From the NCBI GenBank assembly GCA_963804245.1, contig CAWDPQ010000007.1:186001-250000 (forward strand): DNA of 64,000 nucleotides, read 5' to 3'. Under the pieces are notes generated by a model, which worked only from the letters and a program-made list of their open reading frames with translations, did not search any database and was not told where the DNA came from. This DNA comes from CAWDPQ01 sp963804245. GTDB lineage: Bacteria > Acidobacteriota > Vicinamibacteria > Vicinamibacterales > 2-12-FULL-66-21. A program made the position numbers and the translations under genes. Below, piece by piece: positions 26,734 to 35,304 of this stretch. Each line of letters starts with the position of its first letter. Position 1 is the first letter of the stretch.

Positions 26734-27866
26734 TGCTCGACGACATCACGCAGGCCGTCTTGGCACGAGAGGATGTCGCCCGCTATCTGCGGGGGGGACA
26801 CGGGCAATCGGAAATCGACGCCCGCGAGCGGATCCACGCCTATCTCGACGAGCTCCGGACGACGCAACGCTACCCGATCTACCGCGCCCTGAAACACCCC
26901 CTGTATCCCATCCTGCGAAAAGTCGAACGGCTCTACGAGCACGTCACCATCGCGCAGGAGGCCACTCGCCGCGGCCGCGTCATCTATATCTCCAATCACA
27001 GGAGCCATCTCGATTACCTCGTCGAGCCGCTGGTCCTCGATGACAACAGCGTGCGACCTCCGGTCATCGCGGCCGGGATCAATCTCTTCGGCGGCCCACT
27101 CGGGCTGATCCACCGGCACGTGACCGGCGCGATCCCGATCCGCCGCAATGCCAGGGACCCGGCGTATCTCGTCACCCTGAAGGCCTACGTATCCGAGCTG
27201 CTGAATCGGCACGATCTGCTCTTCTACATCGAAGGCGGCCGCAGCTATTCGGGCGAGCTGAAGGCGCCGAAGACGGGCCTCCTGCACGCCGCGCTCCAGG
27301 CGCACCGGGCTGATTCGGTGATCGTTCCGCTGGCGGTGTCGTACGACCTGGTCCTCGAAGATCGGATCCTGGCGCATCAGGCGACCAAACGACGCAGCCG
27401 ACCGTTTGCGCGAGAGGTGGCGGAGATGGTGCGCTACGCGGTCGGATATCAGTCGCGGGCGATCGTGACATTCGGCACGCCGATCCCGTTGAGCGGCTAC
27501 GACGGCGAATCCCGCCGCGACGTGTTGGCGCTCGCCCACATGGTGCGCGAGACGATCGGCGGCCTCTACAAGGTGCTGCCGACGGCAGTGGTTGCCGCGG
27601 CTATGCGGCCGTCGATCGGAAGGCGTGAGCTCGAAGACCGGGCCCAGGGGATCGTGGAAGCGTTGGCCGCCGCCGGGGCGAACCTGGCCGTCCGGTCTGG
27701 ACGGCAGGCCGTCGAGGAAGGCACCGAGCCGCTTGCCGGTCGCAACATCATCTACGTCGAGCGCGGTGGCCGCTTCCGGGTACGCGAGCGGACCGTGCTC
27801 CGGTACTACGCGCGTACGCTCGAACACTTGCTTGCGGGACCACGACGTCCGCCCCGCACTCACTGA
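26730..27866 (+). CDS. Glycerol-3-phosphate-type acyltransferase (PlsB-like)
   Basis: The 378-residue protein has the acyltransferase motifs in order: NHRSHLDY (HX4D catalytic motif, about residue 90), GAIPIRR (second motif), YIEGGRSYSGE (third; the EGGRS form is typical of PlsB/GPAT) and VIVPLAVSYD (fourth). PlsB of E. coli is about twice as long, so this is a compact version or a related lysophospholipid enzyme. It probably acts on the inner membrane face in phospholipid synthesis. ATG 26730 overlaps the upstream stop (ATGA), and its own stop overlaps the next start by 1 bp (TGATG). Confidence 0.82.
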   Translation: MMLDDITQAVLAREDVARYLRGGHGQSEIDARERIHAYLDELRTTQRYPIYRALKHPLYPILRKVERLYEHVTIAQEATRRGRVIYISNHRSHLDYLVEPLVLDDNSVRPPVIAAGINLFGGPLGLIHRHVTGAIPIRRNARDPAYLVTLKAYVSELLNRHDLLFYIEGGRSYSGELKAPKTGLLHAALQAHRADSVIVPLAVSYDLVLEDRILAHQATKRRSRPFAREVAEMVRYAVGYQSRAIVTFGTPIPLSGYDGESRRDVLALAHMVRETIGGLYKVLPTAVVAAAMRPSIGRRELEDRAQGIVEALAAAGANLAVRSGRQAVEEGTEPLAGRNIIYVERGGRFRVRERTVLRYYARTLEHLLAGPRRPPRTH

Positions 27867-28813
27867 TGTTCGATAGCATTTCCAAAGCATTTTTCGACGC
27901 GCTCGCGGGCAGCGGAACCCTCAAACATCTGGCGTCGGCGCACGGATTGCGGCGGCCCGGCAGCTTCGCGCGCCGGTTCATCGCCGGCGAAACCGCGGAA
28001 GAAGCCATCGCCGCGGCCGCGGCCATCGAAGCGTCCGGCATGACGCAGACGCTCGACTATCTCGGGGAAAGCGTCGCAACGATGGCGGAGGCGGATGCCG
28101 CGACCCGGTCGTACCTGACCGTCATCGACCAGATCGTCCGCTCGAACATCGGCCGCAACATTTCGCTCAAGCTCACGCAGCTCGGGCTGACCGTCGATCG
28201 CGCCACCTGCGTCGACAACCTGCGCCGGATACTCGACGCCGGAGGCACGCACGCCTTCTTCGTGCGGATCGACATGGAGAACTCGCCGTACACGGACGTC
28301 ACCCTCGACATTTTCGAGACCATGTGGCAGCAGGGTTATCGCAACGCGGGTCTGGTGCTGCAGTCGTGCCTGCCGCGCAGCGTGGAGGATGCGCGCCGGC
28401 TGAACCGGCTGGGTGCCCGCGTCCGATTGGTCAAGGGCGCGTACAAGGAACCGCGCGGCGTCGCCTACCAGAGCAAAACGGATGTTGACGCGGCGTTCGT
28501 CGACATCATGAAACTGCTGCTCGCGGACGGGACGTATCCGGCAATCGCCACCCACGATCCGGCGATGATTGCCGCCACGCGTGCGTTCGCGAACGAGCGG
28601 CGGTTGGCGCAGGACGCGTACGAGTTTCAGATGTTGTTCGGCGTGCGGCGCGATCTGCAGACGCAACTGCACGCGTCGGGCTACCGCATGCGCGTCTACA
28701 TTCCGTTTGGCCGCGAGTGGTTTCCCTACTTCATGCGCCGCCTGGGCGAACGTCCAGCAAATATCGGATTTGTCGTTCGCAGCGTTCTGCGTGAGCGCAG
28801 AAGCGCACAGTAG
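27866..28813 (+). CDS. Proline dehydrogenase
   Basis: The 315-residue FAD enzyme of the PutA/PRODH barrel oxidises proline to pyrroline-5-carboxylate. Visible features are NISLKLTQLGL, FVRIDMENSPYTD, LQSCLPRS, RVRLVKGAYKEP and FEFQMLFG-like EFQMLFGVRRDLQ near the C-terminus, then YIPFGREWFPYFMRR. It is the monofunctional form; no P5C dehydrogenase is nearby. It is the last gene of the operon starting at 24744, entered through a TGATG overlap. Confidence 0.92.
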   Translation: MFDSISKAFFDALAGSGTLKHLASAHGLRRPGSFARRFIAGETAEEAIAAAAAIEASGMTQTLDYLGESVATMAEADAATRSYLTVIDQIVRSNIGRNISLKLTQLGLTVDRATCVDNLRRILDAGGTHAFFVRIDMENSPYTDVTLDIFETMWQQGYRNAGLVLQSCLPRSVEDARRLNRLGARVRLVKGAYKEPRGVAYQSKTDVDAAFVDIMKLLLADGTYPAIATHDPAMIAATRAFANERRLAQDAYEFQMLFGVRRDLQTQLHASGYRMRVYIPFGREWFPYFMRRLGERPANIGFVVRSVLRERRSAQ

Positions 28814-29048
28814 GAAAGCCCCTGTAGCAAACCACCCATTAGGCGGAGTATCTATTGCGCCAAGCGCGACACTTTTCCCCTCTGCCCGATTTGTAATTGC
28901 TCGTTAAGATCTTTGCTGAGCTGAAGTTCGCGCATTTTAGGTCGCGTGGCATACCTCTTGATACCTCATCAGAACGAGAGACGGGACGACCGAACGGTAT
29001 CGAGCGTCCCATCTGGAAACTCAAAAGGAGAGGTACAGGGAGACTCGC
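28814..29048. other. Intergenic region before the small Cys protein, no gene seen
   Basis: The 235 bp are lower in GC than the flanks. I see a repeated ATACCTC (28948-28968 area), a loose hairpin made by GGGACG and CGTCCC, and two purine-rich stretches, AGGAGAGG and AGGGAG, just before the ATG at 29049. A promoter is expected here, but no strong -35/-10 pair stands out. An unannotated small RNA cannot be excluded. Confidence 0.4.
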
Positions 29049-29357
29049 ATGGTGACCAATTATCCCCAGCAACTTACGGCAACGGCGGGCGTTTCGACCG
29101 GCGAACAGGATGTTCGTCCGGAAAATGGCGCGATCACGCGCGCGATGGGGCGGCTCAATCAGCTGCTCTGCGGGCTCGGCGGACACGACGCGGTGCTGCA
29201 CGTCGAGGGGAAGCGCGTCATGATGCGCTGCACATCATGCGGGCACGATACCCCGGGTTGGGAGATCAGCGGCCGCGGGCCGCGGCGCCGTTATGAGGGA
29301 GACGCCAGCCGACATCTCATGCCAGGTCGCGAATTGGAGTTGAAGAAGAGCGCCTAA
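29049..29357 (+). CDS. Small hypothetical protein with CxxC-GH motif
   Basis: The 102-residue protein has LLCGLGGHD (about residue 40) and MMRCTSCGHDTPGWEI (about 58-73), so three cysteines and two histidines could form a metal site. The flanks are polar. I do not recognise a named family. AGGGAG lies 8 nt before the ATG, and an additional AGGAGAGG lies further upstream, which supports translation. It is convergent with the M20 peptidase and shares a strong bidirectional hairpin. Confidence 0.65.
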   Translation: MVTNYPQQLTATAGVSTGEQDVRPENGAITRAMGRLNQLLCGLGGHDAVLHVEGKRVMMRCTSCGHDTPGWEISGRGPRRRYEGDASRHLMPGRELELKKSA

Positions 29358-29375
29358 GAGAAATACATCCCGCGG

Positions 29376-29439
29376 CTGTCAGCTCTCGAGACTCGTTCTG
29401 TACGGTTCGAAGGCACGAAGTCTCATCGAGAGCTGACAG
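29376..29439. terminator. Bidirectional hairpin between convergent genes
   Basis: CTGTCAGCTCTCGA (29376-29389) and TCGAGAGCTGACAG (29426-29439) are perfect 14-bp complements around a 36-nt loop. The right arm covers the end of the M20 peptidase gene. No long T-tract follows, so termination may be rho-dependent or the element may be a repeat. Confidence 0.6.
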
Positions 29440-30586
29440 TCGGCAGGGCGAGCGCCAGCGACGCCAACGCGTCGCGGCAGGCCACTACGTCTTCCACGTT
29501 CACATATTCTTCCGTGCTGTGGAGTCCCGCTCCGCCAGGCCCGAACAGCACCGTCGGGATGCCGGCATGGCCGAGGATGGCGGCATCCGTCCAGAAGCTC
29601 ATTCCGACCGTCGGCACGTTCCGAATCGCCGACGTCGAAGCAGCGGCGGCCAACGCCGCGGGCAACGGGTGACCCTGGGGCAACTCATAGGGAGGCCGTG
29701 AAAACGTCAGGCGCGCCTCCGCTTCGAACTCCGGATCTTCGGCGCTGAGCGCGTCGAGAATTTCCTGGATCTCCAGACTGGCGCGTTCCGCCGTCTCCCC
29801 GGCGATCGTCCGCCGTTCGAATTGAAGCTCGCAGCGGTCCGGATAGCTGCTCAGTTCCCGGCCTCCAGCGATGACGGAAGCATGGAGCGAGCCGGTGCCC
29901 ATCACCGGGTGTGGGTCGCGCGCCTGAATCGTGCGGTCGAGCGCCTCGAGACGTCCGAGTACTCGCCCCATCCGCATGATCGCATCGCGCCCGTCGGCGG
30001 GACGGCTGCCGTGAGCGGCACGCCCCCGTGTAATGACGTCAATCCACGCAAAGCCTTTATGGCCGACCCCAATCCGCAGGTCGGTGGGCTCGGTGACCAC
30101 GGCCATGTCGGCGGCCCAGGCGGTGACGAGCGCGTCCGCCCCGAGGCTGGCGTATTCCTCGTCGACGACGGCTGCAACGATTAGTCGGCCGGAAGAGAAT
30201 CCGCGCTCAGCAGCCACGCGCGCCGCATCGATCATCGCGGCGACGCCACCCTTCATGTCCTGCGATCCGCGTCCAAACAGACGGCCGTCCCGCTCGCGCG
30301 GATCGAATGGGTCGCGCATCCCCTCGACGCCCACGGTGTCGATATGCCCGCACAGCATCAACGACGGACCGGGATGGTCGCCGTTCAGCACACCAATCAC
30401 GTTCGGCCGTCCCGGTGCAACCTCCTGGACCGTGACGTCCAGACCGAGCAAGCGCATGTGCTCGGCGATCGCCGCAGCAATTGCACCCTCACCGCTCGCA
30501 CCCGGCACCAGCGTCGGGTTGACGGAGTCGATCGCGACGAGATCGCGCAGCAGCAGAATGCAGGGATCCTGGGACGGACGTGCCAT
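29423..30586 (-). CDS. M20-family metallopeptidase (acetylornithine deacetylase / succinyl-diaminopimelate desuccinylase type)
   Basis: The 387-residue protein shows MLCGHIDTVGVEG (first zinc ligand and catalytic Asp), RGSQDMKGGVAAM (bridging Asp), VDEEYASLGAD (catalytic Glu-Glu), VTEPTDLRIGVGHKG and a C-terminal GLHSTEEYV with the last ligand. This pattern covers ArgE, DapE and carboxypeptidase G2 relatives; the substrate cannot be set from the sequence. ATG 30586 is 9 nt from CATAAT on its own strand, so the mRNA may be leaderless. Its start faces the SDR gene only 21 bp away. Confidence 0.85.
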   Translation of the reverse strand: MARPSQDPCILLLRDLVAIDSVNPTLVPGASGEGAIAAAIAEHMRLLGLDVTVQEVAPGRPNVIGVLNGDHPGPSLMLCGHIDTVGVEGMRDPFDPRERDGRLFGRGSQDMKGGVAAMIDAARVAAERGFSSGRLIVAAVVDEEYASLGADALVTAWAADMAVVTEPTDLRIGVGHKGFAWIDVITRGRAAHGSRPADGRDAIMRMGRVLGRLEALDRTIQARDPHPVMGTGSLHASVIAGGRELSSYPDRCELQFERRTIAGETAERASLEIQEILDALSAEDPEFEAEARLTFSRPPYELPQGHPLPAALAAAASTSAIRNVPTVGMSFWTDAAILGHAGIPTVLFGPGGAGLHSTEEYVNVEDVVACRDALASLALALPTVSSR

Positions 30587-30594
30587 CGCGACTG

Positions 30595-30601
30595 TATTAT
30601 G
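30595..30601. promoter_or_regulatory. AT patch likely serving as -10 for both M20 and SDR genes
   Basis: TATTAT on the plus strand (30595-30600) ends 7 nt before ATG 30608. CATAAT on the minus strand (30601-30596) ends 9 nt before ATG 30586. No other AT-rich site lies in the 21 bp between the two start codons. This repeats the arrangement at 24730. Confidence 0.45.
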
Positions 30602-30607
30602 CCTTTC

Positions 30608-31417
30608 ATGGACCCGCGCGGACGCGTTGCCGTGGTGACGGGCGCCTCATCGGGGATCGGACTGGCGGTGGCGCAGCATCTCGCGCGCGCCGGGGCCGCC
30701 GTCGTGCTCGGCGCCAGGCGCGCGGACAAACTCGACGAAGCCGTGGCGAAGATCCGCGGCGAGGGTGGTCGTGCCGAGGCGGTCACCATGGACGTGACCT
30801 CCGAGACGGATGTGGCCCGGCTCGTCTCACACGCAGAGACAACGTTCGGCGGCCTTCATATCGCCGTCTGCAACGCGGGTTTCGGATTCTACGGGACGGT
30901 CGAGGAGACGCCGCCCGACGTGATGCGACGGATGATGGAGGTCAACTTCATCGGTACCTATCTCACGGCGCGAGCGGCCCTGCCGATCTTCCGCCGGCAG
31001 GCCAGCGGGCACCTGACGATCGTGTCCTCGATCGTCGGCCAGCGCGGCATCCCGGCCATGAGCGCCTACGGCGCGACGAAGGCGGCCCAGGTGGGCTTCG
31101 CCGAATCGCTCCGCACCGAGTTCGCCGGCACGGCCATCGAAGTCAGCATCGTCTTCCCGGTGTCGACGCAAACCGAATTCCGCTACGCGATGAACCGTGA
31201 CTTTGGACACTCGGTGGCCGGACTCGGACCGAAGCAGACGGTCGACGACGTGGCGAGGGCGATGGTCGATGGCATTCGACGGGCGCGGCCGGAGATTTAT
31301 CCCCATGTGTCGGCGCGCGGCCTCGTCCTTCTGAACGCAATCGCGCCGGGGTTCACCGATCGGCTCGTCAAGAAATACGGCCGACGACGTGTGGAGCCCG
31401 ACGCCGCAAACCTCTGA
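30608..31417 (+). CDS. Short-chain dehydrogenase/reductase
   Basis: The 269-residue SDR has the cofactor motif TGASSGIGLAV (near residue 13), CNAGFGFYG (NAG motif), catalytic Ser in SSIVGQRG, and YGATKAA (YxxxK). The Arg after the glycine motif (GARRADKL) suggests NADP. The substrate is unknown. ATG 30608 is preferred because a -10-like TATTAT ends 7 nt before it; an in-frame ATG at 30599 overlaps that hexamer. The stop forms TGATG with the next gene. Confidence 0.88.
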   Translation: MDPRGRVAVVTGASSGIGLAVAQHLARAGAAVVLGARRADKLDEAVAKIRGEGGRAEAVTMDVTSETDVARLVSHAETTFGGLHIAVCNAGFGFYGTVEETPPDVMRRMMEVNFIGTYLTARAALPIFRRQASGHLTIVSSIVGQRGIPAMSAYGATKAAQVGFAESLRTEFAGTAIEVSIVFPVSTQTEFRYAMNRDFGHSVAGLGPKQTVDDVARAMVDGIRRARPEIYPHVSARGLVLLNAIAPGFTDRLVKKYGRRRVEPDAANL

Positions 31418-32076
31418 TGGATTTCGTGACGATTCCGTCGGGAACGTTCCTCATGGGAAGCACGGATGGTCAGGACGACGAAGCGCCGGTGCATGACGTC
31501 GACGTGGACGAGTTCGAGATGGCTGTCTTCCCGATCACCCGGGCGGAGTACGAACGGTTCATGACCGCCACCGGCCACGAGCCTCCACGCGATTGGTCGC
31601 TGACCGCGTTCACGGCTCCCGACCTGCCTGTCGTCGGCGTCAGCTGGGAAGACGCCGCGGCCTACTGCGCGTGGTATGGCGGCGTACGGCTGCCCACCGA
31701 AGCGGAGTGGGAACGCGCCGCACGCGGCGGCGTGGAAGGCGGCCGATACCCGTGGGGCGACGATCTGCCCGCGTGGATCCCGAACGACGGCCGCGGCCCA
31801 CTCGATGGCCCGTGGCCGGTGGATCTCGGGCCACCGAACCGGTTCGGTCTTCACGGCATCGCCGCCAACATCCACGAATGGTGCGCCGACTGGCATTCGC
31901 GCGAGTACTACGCGCAGTCGCCGACAAGCAATCCGCGCGGACCCGCGAGCGGCGTCCGGCGCGCGTCGCGAGGCGGATCGTGGCGGCACGCGGTCACCAT
32001 CAGCCGGTCGTCGGCCCGGAGCAAGCTGGCGCCTTCGTTCCGCTACACCGACTACGGGTTCAGGGTCGTCAGGTGA
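31417..32076 (+). CDS. SUMF1 / formylglycine-generating-enzyme-like protein without the catalytic cysteines
   Basis: The 219-residue protein is one FGE-sulfatase domain: FVTIPSGTFLMGS at the start, PVVGVSWEDAAAYCAWYGG, LPTEAEWERAARGG, YPWGDD, NIHEWCADW and RGGSWRHAV near the C-terminus. Genuine formylglycine-generating enzymes carry a Cys pair around RGGSW..C; here the region reads SWRHAVTISRSSARSK with no Cys. It probably has another role, as do many bacterial SUMF1 proteins linked to sugar or ergothioneine chemistry. No sulfatase gene is near. It is coupled to the SDR by TGATG and to cca by GTGA. Confidence 0.82.
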   Translation: MDFVTIPSGTFLMGSTDGQDDEAPVHDVDVDEFEMAVFPITRAEYERFMTATGHEPPRDWSLTAFTAPDLPVVGVSWEDAAAYCAWYGGVRLPTEAEWERAARGGVEGGRYPWGDDLPAWIPNDGRGPLDGPWPVDLGPPNRFGLHGIAANIHEWCADWHSREYYAQSPTSNPRGPASGVRRASRGGSWRHAVTISRSSARSKLAPSFRYTDYGFRVVR

Positions 32077-33438
32077 GTCTTGAAACGGCGCGGCTGATCG
32101 CTGAACGTGTACGGACAGCCGGCGGTCGCGCGCTGATCGTCGGCGGCTGGGTGCGGGACCAGCTGCTCGGTCGGCCCAACAAGGACGTCGACATCGAAGT
32201 CTTCGGCCTGCCTGCGGAGCGCGTGAAGGCTCTGCTCGACGAGATCGGCCATGTGAACACCGTCGGCGAGAGCTTCACGGTCTACAAGGTCGAAGAAGTC
32301 GATGTGTCCCTGCCGCGCACCGAATCGAGGATCGGCCGCGGGCACAAAGCGTTCGCGGTTACCGGCGACCCGAACCTCACAACTACCGAAGCGGCGCGGC
32401 GTCGTGATTTCACAATCAACGCCATCGCCTGGGATCCACTCACCGACGAGTACATCGACCCTTTTCACGGCCAGGACGACATCCGGCGTGGATTGCTGAA
32501 GGCCGTCGACGCGCGAACGTTTCCCGAGGACAGCCTGCGGGTATTGCGGGCCATGCAGTTTGCCGCGAGGTTCGAGTTCACGCTCGAGCCCGCGACGAAG
32601 GAATTGTGCCAGCAGATTCGCCTCGACGATCTGCCGGCGGAGCGGATTTGGGGCGAAGTCGAGAAGCTGCTGCTCCTGGCGCCGACGCCCCTCCATCGGC
32701 CTGGCACTGGCGTTGGAGCTTGGTGTCCTCGAACAGCTCTTTCCGGAGATCCAGGCGCTGGTCGGATGTCCGCAGGAACCGGACTGGCATCCCGAAGGTG
32801 ACGTGTGGGTTCACACACTGATGGTCGTGGACCAGGCTCGCACTCGTATCGACGATCTGCCCCACGCCCGGCAGATTACCGTGATGCTCGGCGCGCTCTG
32901 TCACGACCTCGGCAAGCCGCCGACGACCGCGTTCATCGACGGGCGGATTCGATCGATCGATCACGAGCAGGCAGGGGTCGCGCCCGCAACCCGCGTACTC
33001 GATCGACTCAACGTGCAAACCATCGACGGTTTCGACGTTCGCCACCATGTGCTCGGCATCGTCGCTCATCACCTGAAGCCGCTGTCGTTCTTCAAGTCGG
33101 TGACGCCGGTCGGCGATGGAGCGTTCCGGCGGCTTGCACAGAAAGTTGACCTCGAACTGCTCGGACGCGTGGCGAAGTCCGACTGCCTCGGCCGCACCGG
33201 ACAATTCGACTGTTCCGGGATCGATTGGTTCGCCAACCGGGCGCGCGAGCTGGGTGTCGAGCACAAAGCGCCCGAACCAATTCTCAAAGGACGTCACCTG
33301 ATCGATCTGGGCGTTTCTCCGGGACCGAGGATGGGCGAAATTCTGCGCGAAGTCTACGAACAACAGCTCGACGGTCGTGTGACAAACCTCGAGCAAGGTC
33401 TCGAGTCGGCGCGAGCCGTCATTGGCGCGCTGAAATGA
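32073..33438 (+). CDS. cca: tRNA nucleotidyltransferase / poly(A) polymerase-family protein with HD domain (one frameshift)
   Basis: The 5' part (from GTG 32073) has the polymerase-beta fold signature LIVGGWVRDQLLGRPNKDVDIEVFG split over two motifs: GGWVRD and the DVDIE metal-binding pair, then RRRDFTINAIAWD. Past 32690 the homology moves one frame: SIGLALALELGVLEQLFPEI and the HD domain GALCHDLGKPPTT. Removing one C from CCCC at 32688-32691 joins them into about 454 residues. Such enzymes add or repair the tRNA CCA end; the HD domain adds phosphohydrolase activity. The last gene of the SDR/SUMF1 operon. Confidence 0.82.
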
Positions 33439-33475
33439 TCCGCGCGTTCACGACTTCAGCGCTTCACAAATTGGC

Positions 33476-33481
33476 TATACT
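33476..33481 (+). promoter_or_regulatory. Candidate -10 TATACT before the DUF4214-methyltransferase gene
   Basis: TATACT ends 9 nt before ATG 33491, in the short gap after cca. There is no ribosome-binding site between, so the transcript would be leaderless or have a leader of a few bases. Confidence 0.4.
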
Positions 33482-33490
33482 CCGGCCCCG

Positions 33491-34598
33491 ATGCGTGGCT
33501 TGTTGAACCGCTTGCGCGGACGTCTCGGATCCGCGCTCCAGTCCGACGACGAGTTCATCGAAGAGGCCTACCAGCGGATTCTCGGCCGCCCCGTCGATGC
33601 AAAAGGACTCGAGCACTACCGCGCCGCGTTTCGTGACGGCTTGGGTCGGATCGATCTCCTGCTCGAGCTCGCGCAGTCAGACGAGCTGACGAACAAGCTC
33701 GCCAGAGCCGCACGGGCCAAGTCGGGCCCGCGCGCGATTCATCCCGAGCGCTACAAGGAGCTCGTCGACCGGACCAACGGACAGATCATCCCAATCTTCG
33801 AAGCGCAGACGGCGGGAGACTACGACTGGCTCGAAACCCGAATTCTGGAGGATCAGGTACTACGAGAAACCGGGCGTCTGGAATCTCGGTGTGGATCTCG
33901 ACAAACGCGTCGTTGCCGAGATGCTGGCCGCGTTCGCGCCCGACCGGGCATTGGAGCTGGGCTGCGCGGCAGGCGCCGTTGTCGAGTGCCTGCTGGATCA
34001 CGGTATCGTCGCCGAAGGAATCGACATCAGCCTGATGGCGCTGGACCGCGCCTCTGCGCGGGTCCGCAAGCGACTTCATCACGGCGACCTGCTGTCACTG
34101 GATCTCCCGCAACCGTACGACCTGTTATTTGGTCTGGATGTATTCGAGCACCTGAATCCCAATCGGATCGACGCCTACGTCGATCGACTGGCGCAGATCG
34201 CGACATCGGGCGGCTATCTGTTCTGTAATATTCCCGCGTTTGGGAGAGATCAGGTTTTCGGCACGGTGTTCCCCTACTACGTCGATGGGTGGGAGGTAGA
34301 CGCCGCCGCTGGTCGGCCTTTTTCGAGACTGCATGTCGACGGCCACGGCTATCCCCTGCACGGGCACCTGACATGGGCGGACGCGAGCTGGTGGGTCGAG
34401 CGGTTCGTCAAAGCTGGATTCACTCGCGAGCCGGAGATCGAGCACGCCCTTCACGCCAAGTACGACAAATACATGGAGCGGATAACGCCCGCGCGCCGGG
34501 CTTTCTTCGTGTTCGCGAAGACCCCTTCAGCGGTTCGACATTCGGCCATCGTTCAACGAATCGCCACACAACCGTCACGAGCCTTGGAAAATCCCTGA
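33491..34598 (+). CDS. DUF4214 domain fused to a SAM-dependent methyltransferase (one frameshift)
   Basis: The N-terminal segment (FIEEAYQRILGRPVDAKGLE, then LLLELAQSDEL) matches DUF4214, a phycobilisome-linker-like module often in glycan or surface-layer proteins. About residue 122 the frame changes: YYEKPGVWNLGVDLDKRVV continues one frame on and leads into a class I methyltransferase with LELGCAAGAVVECLL (SAM motif I) and LLFGLDVFEHL. Removing one G at 33856-33857 restores a protein of about 369 residues. It may modify a polysaccharide or lipid precursor. The next gene starts inside its stop (TGATG). Confidence 0.75.
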
Positions 34599-35248
34599 TG
34601 ACAGTCCGCATTCTCATGATCGCGACCGCCGCGGCCGCGATGTCAGTGATGTTCGCTCACCCCTCCGACGCGCAGGTCAACGAGCGGATCAAGCCGTTCG
34701 TGGCTGATGCCCGGCTCACGTGGGTCCGCTTCAAGGAGGATGCCGGCATCGCGTCGGCCATCGGTGTCACCCCCGACAACCTCCCGACTCGTGGTCTGGG
34801 CTTCGTCCTCGGCGCGCACTGGTACCCGTTACGGGGCTCTCAGGTCGCGCTCGGCATCGGCGGAGAGTTTCTCAGAGCCAAGGACACTCGAACGCTCGAT
34901 CCCGCTACCGAAGATGACGAGGAAGGACCGACGGTCGAGACCAGCCTGTTCTCATTGGCGCCGCAGGTGTCACTGAACTTCGGAAAGAAGGATGGGTGGA
35001 GCTACATCAGTGGCGGGATTGGATCCGCAATTTTCACGGCGGAGCGGATCGATCGACCTGTCGGCGACGGATCGCGCGTCAGCACGATCAACTACGGTGG
35101 CGGAGCCCGCTGGTTCACCAACAAGCACCTGGCGGTCTCGGTGGACCTGCGCTTCTACAGCGTCAGCGCGCAGCCAGCCACACTGACCCGTCCTGCGTAT
35201 CCGAAGAGCAAGATGATGGTGATCAGCGGAGGCATAGCGCTGCGCTAA
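34598..35248 (+). CDS. Predicted outer-membrane beta-barrel protein
   Basis: The 216-residue protein has a signal peptide (VRILMIATAAAAMSVMFAHP, cut near DAQ) and alternating short hydrophobic/polar strands: VLGAHWYPLRG, VALGIGGEFLRAK, SLAPQVSLNFGK, WSYISGGIGSAIF, YGGGARWFTNKHLAVSVDL and ISGGIALR at the end, typical of an eight-to-ten-strand OmpA/OmpX-like barrel. It is coupled to the DUF4214-methyltransferase by a TGATG overlap. No specific function can be given. Confidence 0.72.
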   Translation: MTVRILMIATAAAAMSVMFAHPSDAQVNERIKPFVADARLTWVRFKEDAGIASAIGVTPDNLPTRGLGFVLGAHWYPLRGSQVALGIGGEFLRAKDTRTLDPATEDDEEGPTVETSLFSLAPQVSLNFGKKDGWSYISGGIGSAIFTAERIDRPVGDGSRVSTINYGGGARWFTNKHLAVSVDLRFYSVSAQPATLTRPAYPKSKMMVISGGIALR

Positions 35249-35250
35249 AA

Positions 35251-35293
35251 CTGGGGAGCTGGGGAGCTGGGGAGCTGGGCGAGCTGGGCGCAG
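35251..35293. repeat. Short tandem repeat CTGGGGAG x3 plus variants
   Basis: Three 8-bp CTGGGGAG units are followed by CTGGGCGAG and CTGGGCGCAG between two convergent genes. The unit GAGCTGGG type is common in recent replication-slippage tracts. No function is assigned. Confidence 0.7.
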
Positions 35294-35304
35294 CTTGAGT
35301 AAAG

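Noticed and set aside
28940..28970. TGGCATACCTCTTGAT as a sigma54 promoter
   Set aside because: GG is followed at the required distance by GA, not GC; the repeat ATACCTC is more notable there.
29376..29439. Transposon end or attachment site
   Set aside because: The 14-bp inverted repeat lies between convergent gene ends with no integrase or target duplication; a terminator is simpler.
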